Assembly (NCBI RefSeq): GCF_040066175.1
Contig: NZ_JBEAAM010000009.1
Location: forward strand, 80,482 to 144,481
DNA: 64,000 nucleotides
Direction: 5' to 3'
From: Solimonas sp040066175
GTDB taxonomy: Bacteria; Pseudomonadota; Gammaproteobacteria; Nevskiales; Nevskiaceae
Part shown: positions 32,180 to 40,489 of the stretch, in pieces
Numbering within the stretch: position 1 is the first letter of the stretch
Layout: each line of letters opens with the position of its first letter
Translations under genes and position numbers: made by a program
Notes under the pieces: generated by a model
Database searches by the model: none
Told to the model about the DNA's origin: nothing
Seen by the model: the letters and a program-made list of their open reading frames with translations, nothing else

Positions 32180-33115
32180 ATGCCCGAGCCCACGTATTCC
32201 GTGTACTTCACCGGCATCTGGCTCAATGAAGCCGGTGCGGAATCGCGCATGGCGCTGCTGCGCCGCCTGTTCCCGCACGCGGACGACGAGCGGCTCGGAC
32301 ACTTCCTCGATCACCGCCGCGTGCTGCTGATCCACGGCGAACCGCTCGACGCGGCCAAGCGCCTGGTGATGGCGCTCTACGCGCATGGCCTGGAATGCGA
32401 CATCGCCGAGGACGCCGAAGTCGCGCCCGATGTCGCCGCGATGATGGCCAGCCCGGCGATGCCGCACAAGGCGCCCGAAGCCGCGCAGTCCCCCACGCCG
32501 ACGCCGCAGGCGCCCCTTCAGGAGAGCGACGAGTTCACGCCGCGCGGCCGGGCGCTGCTGCGCGCCCTGCTGGTCGCGACAGCGCTCCTGGTCGTCGTCG
32601 CCAGCTGGTCGGCCTGGCATCGCCTCAACCGCGTCCCGGCGGCGGCGCTCGACGACATTCCCACGGTCTGCGCGGCCGACACGGAGATGAACTGGTACGG
32701 CCGCACGCAGGCGCATCTGCTGGCCTGCTCGGCCCGCGCCGCGGGCGGCGCCCGTTACCGGCTGGTCGTGCGCTGCGCGCGCGGCGGCGGGTTGCAGGCG
32801 ACGCTGAGCTTCCACGATGCGCGCGGCCAGCCGCGATCGCCGGACTGGGACGGCGCCGGCGGCACCCAGCGCACGATCCGCTATGCCGGCGGCGACGGCA
32901 TCGCCCGCGTCACGGTGCTGCGCCGCGCCGAGGCCGGCCACGTCGGTGCGCTCGCCGGGCTCGACGCCGCCGCGCTGGTGCCGCTGCTGGCCGCGCCTGC
33001 GCTCGACATCGCCGACGTGTTCGCCGGCGAGGCGGTCCGCTTCGATCTCGAAACGGCACGCTGGTACATCGACTACTTCGAGGGCGCCTGCGGCCTGACC
33101 GACGCCGCCCGCTGA
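32180..33115 (+). CDS. Uncharacterised single-pass membrane protein
   Basis: 311 residues, not recognised. The N-terminal 90 residues (FTGIWLNEAGAESRMALLRR...) look like a small soluble domain. A hydrophobic helix, ALLRALLVATALLVVVASW (about 130-148), is followed by a periplasmic-type domain with Cys pairs. The ATG at 32180 with GGAG at 32171-32174 decides the start. It sits between the two KstD-like genes in the same direction, so it may assist them, but nothing in it shows a function. Confidence 0.7.
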   Translation: MPEPTYSVYFTGIWLNEAGAESRMALLRRLFPHADDERLGHFLDHRRVLLIHGEPLDAAKRLVMALYAHGLECDIAEDAEVAPDVAAMMASPAMPHKAPEAAQSPTPTPQAPLQESDEFTPRGRALLRALLVATALLVVVASWSAWHRLNRVPAAALDDIPTVCAADTEMNWYGRTQAHLLACSARAAGGARYRLVVRCARGGGLQATLSFHDARGQPRSPDWDGAGGTQRTIRYAGGDGIARVTVLRRAEAGHVGALAGLDAAALVPLLAAPALDIADVFAGEAVRFDLETARWYIDYFEGACGLTDAAR

Positions 33116-33202
33116 GGCATCGCCCGCTCTAATCAAGACGGACGAAGCATTTGCGAAGCCGATACAAATAATCGAGCAGCATTCCCGCCGCCGCGTCCGT
33201 CC

Positions 33203-34909
33203 ATGTCCGCATCCGCCGCCGAACTCGCGTTGCACCGATCCGCACCCGTGACCGACGGCGTGCTGCCGGTGGACCCGCCGCTGCGCGTGGACGACGCCGA
33301 GAAGGCCCGCTGGGACGCGCGCTGCGACGTGCTGGTCGTCGGCTTCGGTGCCGCCGGCGCCGCGGCGGCGATCACCGCGAAGGAAGGCGGCGCGCACGTG
33401 GTCATCGCCGACCGCTTCGAGGGCGGCGGCGCGACGACCAAGAGCGGCGGCGTGGTCTATGCCGGCGGCGGCACGCCGCACCAGCGCAATGCCGGTTACG
33501 AGGACACGCCGGACGCGATGTTTCGCTATCTGCGCCAGGAGACCGGCGACGCCGTCAGCGAGCCGACCCTGCGCCGGTTCTGCGAGGACAGCCGCGGCCT
33601 GATCGAGTGGCTGGAGTCGATCGGCTGCGACTTCCGCTCCAGCGAACCGCCACCGAAGACCTCGTATCCCAAGGACGGCATCTATCTGTACTACTCCGGC
33701 AACGAAGCCGTACCCGCCTACGCGGAACACGCGCCGCCGGCGCCGCGCGGTCACCGCACGCGCGGCAGCTGGATGTCCGGCAAGGTGCTGTTCGAGCTGC
33801 TCCGGAAACGCGCCGCGCAGCTGGAAATCCCGGTGATGGCGCAGTCGGCCGTGCGGCGGCTGATCGTCGATGCCGACGGCGCGGTGGTCGGCGCCGAGGT
33901 CTGGCAGCTCGAACCCGGCTCCGAGGCCGCGCGCCGGCACCAGAAGCTGATGCGCCGCGCCGAAGCGGTCCACAACATCGCGCAGAACTGGGCCGACCGC
34001 CTGCGTGCGCAGGCGCTGGCGCTGGAACTGGCCGAGGCCAAACCGATGCGCGTGCGCACGGCGCGTGGCGTCGTGCTCGCGGCCGGCGGTTTCATCTTCA
34101 ACCGCGAGATGGTCGCGCGCTACGCGCCCAAGTACGCGCAGACGATGCGCCTGGGCGCCACCGGCTGCGACGGCAGCGGCATCCGCCTGGGCCAGACCGT
34201 CGGCGGCGTCGCCGCGCGCATGAACACGGTCTCGGCCTGGCGCTTCATCAATCCGCCGACCGCCTGGCCCAAGGGCATCGTCGTCGATCAACAGGGCCGG
34301 CGCTTCTGCAACGAGCAGGTCTATGGCGCCAGGCTCGGCGTCGAGATGTGCGAGGACCACGGCGGCCGCGGCTGGCTGATCCTCGACCGCGCGCTGCGCC
34401 GCACGGCGATGCGCGAGGCCCTGTTCGGCGGCCTGTGGTTCTTCCAGAGCGTGCCGGCCTTCTTCCTGATGCTGTTCGCGCCGCGCGCGAAGACGCTGGA
34501 TGCACTGGCGACAAAGATCGGCATGCCGGCGGATGCGCTGCGCGCCAGCGTCGAGGACTACAACGCCGCGATCGACGAGCAGCGCGCGGACCCGCTGGGC
34601 AAGGCCGATGCGATGCGCGCGCCGCTGAAGGACGCGCCGTACTACGCCTTCGACATCTCGGCGAACAGCACGACCTTTCCCTGTCCGGCGATCACGCTCG
34701 GCGGCCTGCGCGTGGACGAGACCAGCGGCGCGGTGCTCGACGAGCGCGGCCAGCCGATTGCCGGCCTCTACGCCGCAGGGCGCAATGCCGTCGGCGTCGC
34801 TTCGAACCGCTACGTCAGCGGTCTGTCGCTGGCCGACTGCCTATGGTCGGGGCGCCGCGCCGGGCGGCAACTGGCCGCTGTGACAGCCGGCAAGAGTCAC
34901 ACGGCATGA
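33203..34909 (+). CDS. KstD/fumarate-reductase-like FAD dehydrogenase 2
   Basis: 568 residues and a clear paralog of the gene at 30398. VLVVGFGAAGAAAAITAKEGG is the FAD fold; GGATTKSGGVVYAGGGTPHQ and IAGLYAAGRNAVGVASNRYVSG (in parts) are shared family blocks. Both keep the RFINPP block of the other copy. The two enzymes probably act on related intermediates. ATG at 33203 has no strong Shine-Dalgarno. Confidence 0.86.
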   Translation: MSASAAELALHRSAPVTDGVLPVDPPLRVDDAEKARWDARCDVLVVGFGAAGAAAAITAKEGGAHVVIADRFEGGGATTKSGGVVYAGGGTPHQRNAGYEDTPDAMFRYLRQETGDAVSEPTLRRFCEDSRGLIEWLESIGCDFRSSEPPPKTSYPKDGIYLYYSGNEAVPAYAEHAPPAPRGHRTRGSWMSGKVLFELLRKRAAQLEIPVMAQSAVRRLIVDADGAVVGAEVWQLEPGSEAARRHQKLMRRAEAVHNIAQNWADRLRAQALALELAEAKPMRVRTARGVVLAAGGFIFNREMVARYAPKYAQTMRLGATGCDGSGIRLGQTVGGVAARMNTVSAWRFINPPTAWPKGIVVDQQGRRFCNEQVYGARLGVEMCEDHGGRGWLILDRALRRTAMREALFGGLWFFQSVPAFFLMLFAPRAKTLDALATKIGMPADALRASVEDYNAAIDEQRADPLGKADAMRAPLKDAPYYAFDISANSTTFPCPAITLGGLRVDETSGAVLDERGQPIAGLYAAGRNAVGVASNRYVSGLSLADCLWSGRRAGRQLAAVTAGKSHTA

Positions 34910-34934
34910 ACCCACACGAGGCTCACCCCTTCAC

Positions 34935-35007
34935 CGTCATGCCCGCGCAGACAGGCATCCAGCGGCATGTCTCGTTCGCCTGGATTCCCGCTTCCGCGGG
35001 AATGACG
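34935..35007. repeat. Paired palindromic repeat between flavoprotein 2 and SDR
   Basis: A diverged first unit (CGTCATGCCCGCGCAGACAGGCATCCAG) and a second unit (CTGGATTCCCGCTTCCGCGGGAATGACG-type) end at 35007, within the 128-bp gap. Confidence 0.75.
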
Positions 35008-35037
35008 TCTTCGACTTTGAGCGTTTCGGAGTAAACG

Positions 35038-35820
35038 ATGGGCAACAGAGTGCAGAACAAGGTCGCGATCGTCACCGGCGCGGCCAGCGGCGTCGGCAAG
35101 GAGGACGCGATCCTCCTCGCGCGCGAAGGCGCGAAGGTCGTGCTGACCGACGTCAACGAGGAAGCCGGCCGGGCAGTCGCCCAGCAGATCGGCGCCGAGC
35201 AGGCCCTGTTCCTCAAGCACGACATCGCCTCCGAGGAGGACTGGGTCAGGGTCATCGGCACCACCAAGGAAGTCTTTGGCGGCGTCGATGTGCTGGTCAA
35301 CAACGCCGCGATCCTCGCGCAGGCGACGATCGAGGACACGACGCTGGCGCTGTGGCAGAAGATCCAGCGCATCAATTCCGACGGCTACTTCCTCGGCTGC
35401 AAGTACGGTCTCGCGGCGATGAAGGAACGTCCGAGCGGATCGATCATCAACATGTCGTCGATGGCCGGCATCGGCGGCGTGTCCGGCTTCTGCGCGTACA
35501 GCGCGTCGAAGGCCGCAGTCGCCGGCCTGACGCGCAGCGTCGCCGCGCACTGCCGCGCGCAGCTCTACAAGATCCGCTGCAACTCGATCCACCCGGACGG
35601 CATCGCCACGCCGATGGTCTTCAACCTGCACAAGAACGATCACGGCGTGCCCGCGTCGCAGGCCTACATCCGCGAGAAGGATCCCAAGCAGCTGCAGGCG
35701 CGCTTCGCGCAGCCGCAGGACATCGCCAACCTGGTGCTGTTCCTCGCCTCCGACGAATCGCGCTTCATCAACGGTGCGGAGATGCGCATCGACAACGGCT
35801 ATCTGATGTGGGCGGATTGA
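35038..35820 (+). CDS. Short-chain dehydrogenase in the plus-strand steroid block
   Basis: 260 residues of classical SDR: VTGAASGVGKEDA (nucleotide loop), NNAA, NMSSMAGIGGVSGFCAYSASKAAV (Ser, Tyr, Lys; quoted in part), and a cluster of hydroxysteroid-dehydrogenase-like residues near the C-terminus. GGAG precedes the ATG at 35038. It lies 83 bp upstream of fadD3. Substrate unknown; a ring-hydroxyl oxidation in HIP or steroid processing is likely from context. Confidence 0.84.
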   Translation: MGNRVQNKVAIVTGAASGVGKEDAILLAREGAKVVLTDVNEEAGRAVAQQIGAEQALFLKHDIASEEDWVRVIGTTKEVFGGVDVLVNNAAILAQATIEDTTLALWQKIQRINSDGYFLGCKYGLAAMKERPSGSIINMSSMAGIGGVSGFCAYSASKAAVAGLTRSVAAHCRAQLYKIRCNSIHPDGIATPMVFNLHKNDHGVPASQAYIREKDPKQLQARFAQPQDIANLVLFLASDESRFINGAEMRIDNGYLMWAD

Positions 35821-35861
35821 TCGCTACGCGATCAATCCGCGTATGTACGTCCTGTAAAAAA

Positions 35862-35881
35862 CCGGGCCATCCATGGCCCGG
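35862..35881. terminator. Hairpin with A-run on its 5' side (minus-strand terminator-like)
   Basis: CCGGGCCAT-CC-ATGGCCCGG (35862-35881), preceded on the plus strand by six A's (35856-35861). Read on the minus strand this is a 9-bp GC stem followed by six T's, the form of an intrinsic terminator. No minus-strand gene feeds into it, so it may block antisense transcription, or only form an mRNA hairpin ahead of fadD3. Confidence 0.4.
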
Positions 35882-35903
35882 GGATTCAAAACCAGCGTGA
35901 TCC

Positions 35904-37451
35904 ATGACCGACACCGTTCCTGCCGCGTTTGCTGAGTCCGTCCGCCGCCACGCGGCGCGCACGGCCGTCGTCGGCGAGGACGGCACGGAACTGTCGTATG
36001 CGGAGCTGGACCAGCTGCGCATCTACGCGGCGCGCGCGCTGCTGAGTCTGGGCGTGAAGCACGGCGACCGCGTCGCGATCTGGGCGCCGAACAGCATCGA
36101 GTGGATCGTCGCCGGTCTGGCGATCCACTCGATCGGTGGCGTGCTGGTGCCGGTGAACACGCGCATGAAAGGCCAGGAGGCGGGCTACATCCTGGAGAAG
36201 AGCGGCGCGCGCGTGCTGTTCTGCGCCGGGCAGTTCCTCGGCCAGCACTTCCCGACCCTGCTCGCGCAGCACTGGCCGAAGTCGCTGCAACACGCCGTCG
36301 TCATCGGCGAAGCGATGGAGAAGGATCTGGGCTGGCGCGCGTTCATGGCGCGCGCCGATGCCGAGAAGACCGAGCACGTGCTCGAACGCGCCGCCGCGGT
36401 GCAGCCGGCCGACCGCATGGACATCCTGTTCACCTCGGGCACGACCGGCCTGCCCAAGGGCGTGGTCACCAACCACGCGCAGAACCTGCGCGTGATCGCC
36501 GAATGGTCGAAGTGCGTCGGCCTCAATCCAGACGACCGCTACCTGATCGCCAACCCGTTCTTTCACGCCTTCGGCTACAAGGTCGGCTGGCTCGCCGGCC
36601 TGCTCGCCGGCCTGACGATCCTGCCGCACGCGGTGTTCGACGCCGCGGCGATCCTCCAGCGCATCGAGCGCGACCGCATCTCGGTGCTGCCGGGACCGCC
36701 GACGCTGTTCATATCGCTGCTGAATGATCCGGCGCGTGCGACGACGAACCTGTCCTCGCTGCGCGCGACGATCACCGGCGCCGCGGCGATCGCGCCGAGC
36801 CTGATCGAGCGCATCCGCGCCGAACTCGGCTTCAAGGTCGTGCTGACCGGCTACGGCCTGACCGAGACCTGCGGCGTGGTCTCGCTGTGCGATGCCGGCG
36901 ACGACGCGGAGACGATCGCGCTGACCTCCGGCAAGGCGATTCCCGGCATCGAGCTCGCCGTGTTCGGTGCCGACGGCAGGCCCGTCGCGCCCGGCGAATC
37001 CGGCGAGATCGTCGTGCGTGGCTACAACGTCATGCAGGGTTATCTCGACGACGAGGCGGCGACGCGCGAGGCGATCGACGCGGACGGCTGGCTGCACACC
37101 GGCGACGTCGGCGTGCTCGATGCGCGCGGCTATCTCAGGATCACCGACCGCCTCAAGGACCTGTACATCACCGGCGGCTTCAACTGCTATCCGGCCGAGA
37201 TCGAGCGCATGATGGCCGCGCACCCGGCGATCGCGCAGGTCGCCGTCATCGGCGTGCCGGACGCGCGCATGGGCGAAGTCGGCAAGTCCTACGTCGTGCT
37301 GCGGCCCGGCCAGACGCTGGACGAAAAGTCGCTGATCGCCTGGTGCCGCGAGCAGATGGCCAACTACAAGGTGCCGCGTTTCGTCGAGTTCGTCGCCAGC
37401 CTGCCGACCAATCCGTCGGGCAAGGTGATGAAGTTCAAGCTGCGGAAATAG
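35904..37451 (+). CDS. fadD3: FadD3-type HIP-CoA ligase
   Basis: 515 residues of the ANL superfamily. ILFTSGTTGLPKG is the ATP P-loop, YGLTETCG and GWLHTGDVG the adenylate motifs, and NPSGKVMKFK bears the catalytic Lys. ANPFFHAFGYKVGWLAGLLA and the ITDRLKDLYITGGFNCYPAE block follow mycobacterial FadD3 closely as I recall it. FadD3 activates HIP (3a-H-4(3'-propanoate)-7a-methylhexahydro-1,5-indanedione) with CoA, the entry to ring C/D catabolism. It is followed 48 bp later by an SDR. Confidence 0.92.
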   Translation: MTDTVPAAFAESVRRHAARTAVVGEDGTELSYAELDQLRIYAARALLSLGVKHGDRVAIWAPNSIEWIVAGLAIHSIGGVLVPVNTRMKGQEAGYILEKSGARVLFCAGQFLGQHFPTLLAQHWPKSLQHAVVIGEAMEKDLGWRAFMARADAEKTEHVLERAAAVQPADRMDILFTSGTTGLPKGVVTNHAQNLRVIAEWSKCVGLNPDDRYLIANPFFHAFGYKVGWLAGLLAGLTILPHAVFDAAAILQRIERDRISVLPGPPTLFISLLNDPARATTNLSSLRATITGAAAIAPSLIERIRAELGFKVVLTGYGLTETCGVVSLCDAGDDAETIALTSGKAIPGIELAVFGADGRPVAPGESGEIVVRGYNVMQGYLDDEAATREAIDADGWLHTGDVGVLDARGYLRITDRLKDLYITGGFNCYPAEIERMMAAHPAIAQVAVIGVPDARMGEVGKSYVVLRPGQTLDEKSLIAWCREQMANYKVPRFVEFVASLPTNPSGKVMKFKLRK

Positions 37452-37499
37452 CGCCCGCTCCCGCGAGGGGAGAGGGGAACAGATACGGGAGAGTGCGAG

Positions 37500-38363
37500 A
37501 TGAGTGCAGATCTGAAAGGTGTCGTCGCCGTGGTCACCGGCGCATCGCGCGGCGCGGGCAAGGGCATCGCCATCGCGCTGGGCGCGCACGGCGCGACCGT
37601 GTACGTGACCGGCCGCTCGCTCAAGGAGGGCGACGCCGCGCTGCCCGGCACGATCGCCGCCACCGCGGACGCCGTCACCAAGGCCGGCGGCACGGGCATC
37701 GCCGTCGCGGTCGATCACGCGAAGGACGGCGACGTGAAGGCGCTGTTCGAACGCGTGCAGAAGGAGCAGGGCCGCCTCGACATCCTCGTCAACAACGCCA
37801 CCTTCCTGCATGACCAGCTCATCGAGAAGGGCGGCTTCTGGCAGAAGCCGCTGGAACTGGTCGACATCCTCGACGTCGGCCTGCGCTCGGCCTATGTCGC
37901 CAGCTGGTACGCGGCGCCGCTGATGGTCGCGCGCAAGAACGGCCTGATCGCGTTCACGTCGAGCTTCGGCGCCAGCTGCTACATGCACGGCCCGGCCTAC
38001 GGCGCGCAGAAGGTCGGCGTGGACAAGTTCGCCAAGGACATGGGCGTGGATCTCAAGGCCCACAACGTCGCCGCGGTGTCGATCTGGATGGGCATGCTGC
38101 GCACCGACCGCACCAAGCGCGTGATGGATGCCGAGCCACAGAAGTACGCCGGCTTCTGGGAGATCGCCGAGACGCCGGAGTTCACCGGCCACCTGCTCGC
38201 CGCGCTCTACAACGATCCGAAGCGCATGGACAAGTCCGGGCAGGTGCTGATCGGCGCCGAACTGGCGCAGGAGTACGGCATCACCGACGAAGGCCGCCAG
38301 CCGCCCTCGCACCGGCCGATGCTCGGCGGCCCGACGCAGGCGCATCCGGCGATCGTGGAGTAG
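37500..38363 (+). CDS. DHRS1-like short-chain dehydrogenase
   Basis: 287 residues. VTGASRGAGKGIAIALGAHG binds cofactor; NNATFLHDQL replaces the usual NNAG; FTSSFGASCYMHGPAYGAQKVG gives Ser, Tyr and Lys. The asymmetric C-terminus and the LYNDPKRMDKSGQVL block are of the DHRS1 type. It is the last gene of the plus-strand steroid block before the vapBC pair. Function in the pathway unknown. Confidence 0.83.
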   Translation: MSADLKGVVAVVTGASRGAGKGIAIALGAHGATVYVTGRSLKEGDAALPGTIAATADAVTKAGGTGIAVAVDHAKDGDVKALFERVQKEQGRLDILVNNATFLHDQLIEKGGFWQKPLELVDILDVGLRSAYVASWYAAPLMVARKNGLIAFTSSFGASCYMHGPAYGAQKVGVDKFAKDMGVDLKAHNVAAVSIWMGMLRTDRTKRVMDAEPQKYAGFWEIAETPEFTGHLLAALYNDPKRMDKSGQVLIGAELAQEYGITDEGRQPPSHRPMLGGPTQAHPAIVE

Positions 38364-38428
38364 CAACTTGCCGGGCCGCTTGAATATGACCATAATTGTG
38401 CGGGTTTCCGAGTATATTTGGGTCATAT

Positions 38429-38722
38429 ATGGACGCTAAACAGGTCCCGATTCATGAACTGAAGGCCCGGCTTTCGCACTATCTGGCCGAGGCGCGCCGT
38501 GGCCGACCCGTGGAGATCACGTCGCACCGCCGCGTCGTCGCGCGGCTGGTCGGCGTGCCGGAAGCCACGGGCACCGGCTCGCTCGACGAGGCGGTGGCCC
38601 GCCTGATCGCCGAGGGCAAAGCCACCTGGAGCGGCGGCAAACCCAAGGGTGCGGCACTGCGCCTAAGCCCCGGCGGCCCCAGCCTCTCCGACATCGTGAT
38701 CGAGGATCGCGGCCCGCAGTGA
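38429..38722 (+). CDS. vapB: Phd/YefM-type antitoxin
   Basis: 97 residues. VPIHELKARLSHYLAEARRG and ITSHRRVVARLVG form the Phd/YefM DNA-binding fold; the tail is Gly/Ser rich. The ATG at 38429 lies in an AT-rich patch (TATATTTGGGTCATATATGG), unlike its neighbours, that probably holds the promoter. Its TGA overlaps the toxin's GTG by 3 bases (GTGA). Confidence 0.88.
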   Translation: MDAKQVPIHELKARLSHYLAEARRGRPVEITSHRRVVARLVGVPEATGTGSLDEAVARLIAEGKATWSGGKPKGAALRLSPGGPSLSDIVIEDRGPQ

Positions 38723-39153
38723 TTGTCTACTGCGACACATCGGCGCTGCTGAAGCTCTATATCGACGAGCCCCACAGCCCGCCCATGCGCGACATGGCGA
38801 CGCAGGCCGATATGCTGGCGGTTTGCCGCATTGCCTGGGCGGAGGCGCACGCGGCTTTTGCACGCCTGGCCCGCGAACGGCCGATGGATCGGCAGACTCT
38901 CGCCCTGGCTGCCCGCGCACTCGCCGACGACTGGCCACACTACCTCGTCGAGGACGTGTCCCAATCGGTCGTCGAACGGGCTGCCGACTACGCCGACAAC
39001 TTCGCACTTCGCGGTTACGACGCCGTGCAACTCGCTGCCTGCGCCTCACTGGCGCGCGACACACAGCGGCCCGTCAGCTTCGCCTGCTTCGATCTGCGTC
39101 TGAACAAGGCCGCGCGCGTGCTCGGACTGGACACGCCCTTCCTGAACGTCTGA
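38719..39153 (+). CDS. vapC: VapC-type PIN-domain toxin
   Basis: 144 residues. VYCDTSALLKLYIDEP (first Asp), RIAWAEAHAAFAR (Glu) and GYDAVQLAACASL (second Asp) are the PIN-domain metal ligands. It starts at a GTG overlapping the antitoxin stop. It closes the right side of the steroid block and is followed 10 bp later by rmuC. Confidence 0.9.
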   Translation: MIVYCDTSALLKLYIDEPHSPPMRDMATQADMLAVCRIAWAEAHAAFARLARERPMDRQTLALAARALADDWPHYLVEDVSQSVVERAADYADNFALRGYDAVQLAACASLARDTQRPVSFACFDLRLNKAARVLGLDTPFLNV

Positions 39154-39163
39154 TTCTCCGCGG

Positions 39164-40468
39164 ATGACCACGACCCTGCTGATGCTCGCCGTTACGCTCC
39201 TCGGCGCGCTGCTGGGCGCCCTGATTGGTACGTTTGCCGGCGCACGCCTGTTCGCGCCCCTGCACAACTTGTCCGAGCTGCTCGCACCGCTGCAGTTGGC
39301 GCTGGATCGCATTGAGCGCGTCGTCCGCGACGAATCCGCGCAGCTGCGGCGTGACCAGGCCGAGCTGTCCGCACAACAGCGCAGCGAGCTGGGCGCGCGT
39401 CTCCAGCAATTTCTCGACGAGGCGCGCGCCGGGCGCAAGGACCAGTCGGAAGCGCTGGCGAAGTTCGGCGAAACGCAGACCCAGCAGGCGACCGCCCTGC
39501 GCGCCAGCGTCGAGGAAGGCCTCAAGACGCTGCGCCAGGAGAACAGCGAGAAGCTGGAGCAGATGCGTCGCACGGTGGACGAGAAGCTGCACGAGACGCT
39601 GGAGAAGCGCCTCGGCGAATCCTTCAAGCTGGTCAGCGATCGGCTGGAGCAGGTGCACAAGGGCCTCGGCGAGATGCAGAACCTGGCGTCCGGCGTCGGC
39701 GATCTCAAGCGCGTGCTGACCAACGTCAAGTCGCGCGGCATCTTCGGCGAGGTGCAGCTCGCCGCGCTGCTCGAACAGGTGCTGACGCCGGAACAGTACG
39801 CGGCCAACCTGTCCACCAAGCCCGGCAGCAACGAGCGCGTCGAGTTCGCGATCCGCCTGCCCGGCCGCGGCGGCGATGGCGAGCCGGTGTGGCTGCCGAT
39901 CGACGCCAAGTTCCCGCGCGAGGACTACGAGCGCCTGATCGACGCGCAGGAGCGCGCCGACCCGGTCGCGGCCGAAGCGGCCGCCGTCGCACTGGAAAAG
40001 CGCATCCGCGGTGAGGCGCAGAGCATCGCCGACAAATACCTGTCGCCGCCGCACACGACCGACTTCGGCATCCTGTTCGTGCCGACCGAGGGCCTGTACG
40101 CGGAGATCCTGCGCCGGCCCGGCCTGTTCGAGGATCTGCAGCGCAGACACCGCGTCACCGTGACCGGCCCGACCAACCTGCTCGCCTTCCTCAACAGCCT
40201 GCAGATGGGCTTCCGCACGCTGGCGCTGGAAAAGCGTTCGAGCGAAGTCTGGGAAGTCCTGGGCGCGGTCAAGACCGAGTTCGGCAAGTTCGGCGAGGTG
40301 CTGGACAAGGTGCGCAAGAAGCTTGACGAGGCCACCAACCAGCTCGACGCGACCGGCGTGCGCACGCGCGCGATCACGCGCCGGCTCAAGACCGTGCAGG
40401 AACTGCCCGCCAGCGACGCGGAACGCCTGCTCGGCCCCGCAGCCGACGTGCCCGACGACGAGGCCTGA
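39164..40468 (+). CDS. rmuC: RmuC-family protein (recombination limitation)
   Basis: 434 residues. An N-terminal TM helix (LLMLAVTLLGALLGALIGTFAG), a long coiled coil (about 40-170), then the RmuC nuclease-like fold: LTNVKSRGIFGEVQLAALLEQVL, LPIDAKFPREDYERL and FVPTEGLYAEI are family hallmarks. E. coli RmuC limits inversion at inverted repeats, and this window is rich in such repeats. The link is only suggestive. Confidence 0.94.
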   Translation: MTTTLLMLAVTLLGALLGALIGTFAGARLFAPLHNLSELLAPLQLALDRIERVVRDESAQLRRDQAELSAQQRSELGARLQQFLDEARAGRKDQSEALAKFGETQTQQATALRASVEEGLKTLRQENSEKLEQMRRTVDEKLHETLEKRLGESFKLVSDRLEQVHKGLGEMQNLASGVGDLKRVLTNVKSRGIFGEVQLAALLEQVLTPEQYAANLSTKPGSNERVEFAIRLPGRGGDGEPVWLPIDAKFPREDYERLIDAQERADPVAAEAAAVALEKRIRGEAQSIADKYLSPPHTTDFGILFVPTEGLYAEILRRPGLFEDLQRRHRVTVTGPTNLLAFLNSLQMGFRTLALEKRSSEVWEVLGAVKTEFGKFGEVLDKVRKKLDEATNQLDATGVRTRAITRRLKTVQELPASDAERLLGPAADVPDDEA

Positions 40469-40489
40469 CGACGATCCCGGCGACGCCGC

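Noticed and set aside
30305..34360. A 1351-codon open frame on the minus strand
   Set aside because: It lies opposite two complete flavoprotein genes and a membrane protein gene with clear motifs. Its composition (Arg/Ala/Gly/His-rich, no domain) is the usual high-GC antisense shadow.
20072..35007. Regular repeats as a possible CRISPR array
   Set aside because: Units are palindromic, kilobases apart and in inverted pairs, without spacers or cas genes.
37453..37479. Further REP-like element after fadD3 (CTCCCGCGAGGGGAGAGGGG)
   Set aside because: Only a half-unit without a clear partner arm; too short to call on its own.
35886..38426. 846-codon minus-strand frame across fadD3 and the following SDR
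   Set aside because: Antisense shadow of two well-supported genes.
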